Below, piece after piece: positions 60,868-64,000 of a stretch of 64,000 nucleotides of DNA. Below the pieces are notes generated by a model. That model had not been told where the DNA came from. It saw nothing but the letters and a program-made list of their open reading frames with translations, and did no database searches. The position numbers were made by a program, and so were the translations under genes. Position 1 is the first letter of the stretch; every line of letters starts with the position of its first letter. This stretch comes from Geosiphon pyriformis (taxonomy: Eukaryota; Glomeromycota; Glomeromycetes; Archaeosporales; Geosiphonaceae): NCBI GenBank assembly GCA_016748015.1, contig JAAOMT010000590.1, forward strand, positions 677,912 to 741,911, given 5' to 3'.

Positions 60868-60982
60868 GTGTTAACAATAGTGTTGAAATAAGGATTTCAC
60901 AAATCCTAAATGGTTTGCTCCTATGTTTTCTGATTCTGCCACTTTTGAATGGTGTTTGTTGGTGCTGGTTCTTTGTAAGATT

Positions 60983-61002
60983 AAATCTCACAGGGAGCAC
61001 CA
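60983..61002 (-). promoter_or_regulatory. Primer binding site
   Basis: On the sense (minus) strand TGGTGCTCCCTGTGAGATTT starts two bases after the 5' LTR. Its complement ends AGGGAGC-A-CCA preceded by TCTCAC, which has the layout of a tRNA 3' end (T-arm, acceptor, discriminator, CCA). The tRNA would begin GCTCCCT; I do not name it. Confidence 0.8.
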
Positions 61003-61004
61003 AA

Positions 61005-61880
61005 TGTTACTGGTGACAATTTCTGGTGTTGAATTAAATACAAACCCATAACTTGGTGCTCAAGGCAATTGGTGATGATGATAATCTGAAGGTTTGGTAT
61101 CTGAAGGTTTTGTATCTGAAGGGTTTGGTTGAGTTTTTTGTATAATGGACAGAGATTCAATGGTGATAGTGTTTTTTGTAGCTTCCCGAAACCGCAGTTT
61201 TGTCAATTTCTTTCTCAGCTTGATGGCCAGTATTTCTCTTGGTAAGCTATCCTCAATCGAGTGTTCTACCCTTATTTCTGGATCTTTTACCAGTCACGTT
61301 TATCCTGACGTCAGTGCCCTATGCATTAATCCTCAATAGAGTTAGTAAACAACAATAAAATCAAAACAAGAAAATAAAGAAAAAAAAATGAAATAAAGAA
61401 AGAAAAAAAATAAGCCAAGGCGATTTGCAAGTTAGTATTCCATCAATAGCTGTAATCAAGAGCTATTGTTCTAGTGTGGTTAAGTATCAATTACTATCAA
61501 TATAAAGTGTTGATAGTGGAAATGGGTTTGAGATAACAAATAGTTATTTATTAGATGCTTGTAATTTGGAGAGTTGCTTAGATTAAATCTAAACTAAAAG
61601 GTCTGTCCTTTTAGCTTTTAATCCTACTGCTATATATACATAATTGAGATTTCTCAATTCCTTGATTCTTCATGACAGGAATTCTGAAATTCCTGGAATC
61701 TTGCAATTCTTTTGAGAGGAATTCTGGAATTCTGCAATTCTGCAATTCCTCGTCAGGAAATTCTGAAATTCCTGGAATCCTGCAATTCCTAAGAAGAATT
61801 CTGGAATTTCACATTTCCTATGCCTACTTCTATTGGCTAATAATCATGCTAATATATTTCCTATATTTCTATGAGTAACA
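61005..61880 (-). repeat. 5' LTR
   Basis: 876 bp, with TGTTAC...GTAACA ends. In sense orientation the U3 part (about 61660-61820) is a cluster of imperfect GGAATTCC-like words, followed by a TATA box (plus strand TATATATAC, 61631-61639). So transcription should start near 61600 toward lower coordinates. Confidence 0.94.
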
Positions 61881-62830
61881 ATGGGTATTATGAGAGTTTT
61901 AATAATAGTTGACATATGATACAGTACTGCTGCTCTTAGTGCTTTGGAGACTGATGGTGCTTCAGAGGCTGGTAGTGCTTTGGAGACTGTTGCTGCAAGT
62001 ATTGATAAAGTTACTCTGAATCAAACTTTGGCTAATAAGATTACTTTTTCTCTGTATTGGGAGAAGGAATTAACAGATCTACAAGTGAGAATAATGGCCC
62101 AATGGAATCTTCTGGGAACAAGTTTGTTAATGAGACATTGTTCAAGCAAATCAACAGAGAACAGAATTTGAATTTATTTTTCCTTAGGAAGAGAAATGTG
62201 ATCAGTAATAAAACTCAAAGCATGAGAATTCTGATATATACCCAATAAATACATTTTCACACCAACTTTGACATCTGTAATTAAAAAAAGGCTCCATACT
62301 AGCAATTATATTCATCATTTGACCAATATTTAGTATTAGTAAGCAAAAGTTTGATTGATAGTTTTAAAGATGTATTAAAAATCAACTTTTTTGGAGCAAA
62401 TAAATTCATGTTGAATGCTTTTCATAATCCAAACATAATTATACAAAATGAAGATTCAGACTTAGATTCAACATATTATGTTTTAAAAATGCCAATTATA
62501 AATGGTAATGCACCCAATCCAAAGTAAACAAAACTGTACACAATACAATATATTTCTAACTTCTTGAAAGATATTTATTAGGCTGTTACACAATTAACTT
62601 AAGCTTCGAAAACATGATTATTTAAAAAAGGTATTAAAGAGTTAATAATAAGTAATAGTTGTGATTTTATTAACAAATTTACATTTTTTGATGATTTGCT
62701 TCTTCACTTGTTATTAGAATTGGTTTCTAAGTATCTAACAATGTTTTCTTAATTCACCTTACTTTAAAAAAGTCTATTCTTTTCATCTATGCAATTTCAC
62801 TGAATTTTTTCATTTTTTTGCTTAATATTC
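61881..62830. other. Right flank of gypsy element
   Basis: Begins with the ATGG duplication. Two overlapping open frames at 61944-62171 and 62057-62248 (+) have higher complexity (LANKITFSLYWEKELTDLQ, or in the other frame NRSTSENNGPMESSGNKFVN) and may be ruins of a gene or repeat. I cannot name it. The rest shows nothing. Confidence 0.35.
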
Positions 62831-63800
62831 ATTTATGGCCAATATTACAAAAAACACAATTAGAGACATTTGGATTTACAAACTGTGTCTTTCTTATCTG
62901 AACTCGAAATCAATTTGATTCAGTAATAAAGCTAGGATGTGTACAAAACCTGTATATTTCACTTTTAGAATATCTAATAACATTAAAGAGGTTAGTATGC
63001 AATCTCTTAAATTTGATACAGTTACGCACTGCAATTTCCCAATGCCATTGTAAAAATGTAGAAGGAATCAACGATTTGAGTGTTTTGTTAATTTTTTCAA
63101 ATATTGCATCATGGCCTTGATGTTGATTTGAAAGTTTAGATTAAGAAATTACAATTCTTTCTTGAATCAGCTTGCAAACTTCAGGCTTCAATTGTAGCCA
63201 TTGTTTTTTATTAGCAATTTCAATTAATTGGTAAATAGGATGGTGCCAAGCAGACCAAATTGGTGCAAATATTCATCTAGCCACAAATCTTAATGAAGAC
63301 TTATTGAAACAAACTCCAGTGCGAAAGTTAATAATTGCTTGTAAATAAAAAAAGACTTGTTTATACTTTAACATAAACATGGGATCTGTTTCATTTTGGG
63401 CCCATTCTAAGTAACCTTCAACAAATGGATTTTCCTTACAAACAACTTATAGCCACATTAATTTGGAAGTCATTGCATGCTTATATATATTACATATCAA
63501 ATCCCACAACTTATGATAATCAGGACATTTTTTAAAAAACTGCAGTTGACTTTTACTCCAATATTCCTGACATTGTGCAAAGTATTTTATATCAATATTC
63601 CAATTGATATAGGTATTGTTGTATTTGGAAGGCTTGACAACATGACATTGTGCTATCTTCTATGCAATTATGCAAGTATGTGGAGAATCAAATTGACAGC
63701 CTTCATTATTGATCATCAGTTGGGGGTAAGAGGCAAAAAGTATCACAGATGCATTATCAAAATTAGGTTTTTTTTTACCGAGAATCTGTTATTTGCACTT
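62830..63800 (-). pseudogene. Decayed ORF of an unnamed repeat family
   Basis: A continuous but stop-ridden minus-strand reading from about 63700 to 62830: WSKSQLQFFKKCPDYHKLWD, MTSKLMW, NPFVEGYLEWAQNETDPMFM, YLQAIINFRTGVCFN, PIWSAWHHPIYQLIEIANKK, LKPEVCKLIQERIVIS, HQGHDAIFEKINKTLKSLIP, WHWEIAVRNCIKFKRLHTNL and FRVQIRKTQFVNPN. It looks like a transposon- or multicopy-encoded protein. No catalytic motif can be assigned and the family is not recognised with certainty. Confidence 0.55.
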
Positions 63801-64000
63801 AGAATTCTATAGTTGGATTAAAATCTTCATTTTTATAATTTGGCCACTTTTTATAATCTGAGGCACTTCATATAACATAAGACATCACACATGTCTGATT
63901 AGATATAAGGCAAAATGATGTTTAAGACATAACAGATACATTAACGTGTTATAAAAGCAAAATGCAATAAAAAGTGTATTCTTATTAACATGCTAAAAAA

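Larger units (their letters stand above)
51709..61880 (-). mobile_element. Ty3/gypsy LTR retrotransposon, dead
   Basis: About 10.2 kb, sense on the minus strand. LTRs at both ends begin and end with the short inverted repeat TGTTAC...GTAACA (the left copy ends GTAATA). Both are flanked by ATGG (51705-51708 and 61881-61884), which fits a 4-bp target duplication. A primer binding site lies two bases inside the 5' (right) LTR. Order in sense: gag with CCHC knuckle, aspartic protease, tandem Cys4 modules, dUTPase-like domain, RT, RNase H, integrase, extra C-terminal region. Gag to RT is one frame (60867 to 55243) broken only by many stops; integrase is in another frame. Confidence 0.93.

Overview
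The window is eukaryotic nuclear DNA. Five intron-containing housekeeping genes have short introns (mostly 60-300 bp) with GT/AG borders and conserved fungal-type proteins. They sit among very AT-rich spacers, dense microsatellites and decayed retroelements. Together with the type of LINE and gypsy element, this best fits an arbuscular-mycorrhizal (Glomeromycotina) or other early-diverging filamentous fungus. The taxon is an inference; no rRNA or tRNA gene was seen to settle it.

Layout. 338-969 (+) is a broken Fanzor (eukaryotic TnpB-like) gene. 1295-2862 (+) is a DOT1 histone H3K79 methyltransferase (4 exons, 401 aa). 3761-5831 (-) is LIS1/PAC1/NudF (8 exons, 420 aa). 6603-8280 (-) is the tRNA methyltransferase DNMT2 (9 exons, 348 aa). 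8.3-10.7 kb is an AT-rich spacer. 10742-13642 (+) is transketolase (10 exons, 678 aa). 14128-15795 (+) is a membrane lysophospholipid acyltransferase (8 exons, 361 aa). 15.8-20.6 kb is an AT-rich desert. 20.6-27.2 kb is a microsatellite-rich stretch leading to 27235-29331 (+), an unrecognised single-pass membrane protein with a long Ser/Pro-rich tail. From 30.4 kb to 49.1 kb lie three or four decayed LINEs, all on the minus strand. 51709-61880 (-) is a nearly full-length, dead Ty3/gypsy element with paired LTRs, a primer binding site and a matching ATGG duplication. It has inserted next to an inverted LTR fragment and a DNA-transposon-like terminus. 62.8-64 kb holds another decayed repeat ORF on the minus strand.

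How it works together. The intact genes are unrelated in pathway (chromatin, dynein regulation, tRNA methylation, pentose phosphate pathway, phospholipid remodelling). The right half is a transposon graveyard with a distinctive decay style: long reading frames kept almost without indels but punctured by stop codons, and active-site Asp residues turned into Asn. This points to C:G-to-T:A mutation (RIP-like or methyl-cytosine deamination) rather than ordinary drift. The most interesting items are the Fanzor relic, the gypsy element carrying a dUTPase-like domain plus tandem Cys4 modules, and the conserved ATGA stop/start overlap between LINE ORF1 and ORF2.
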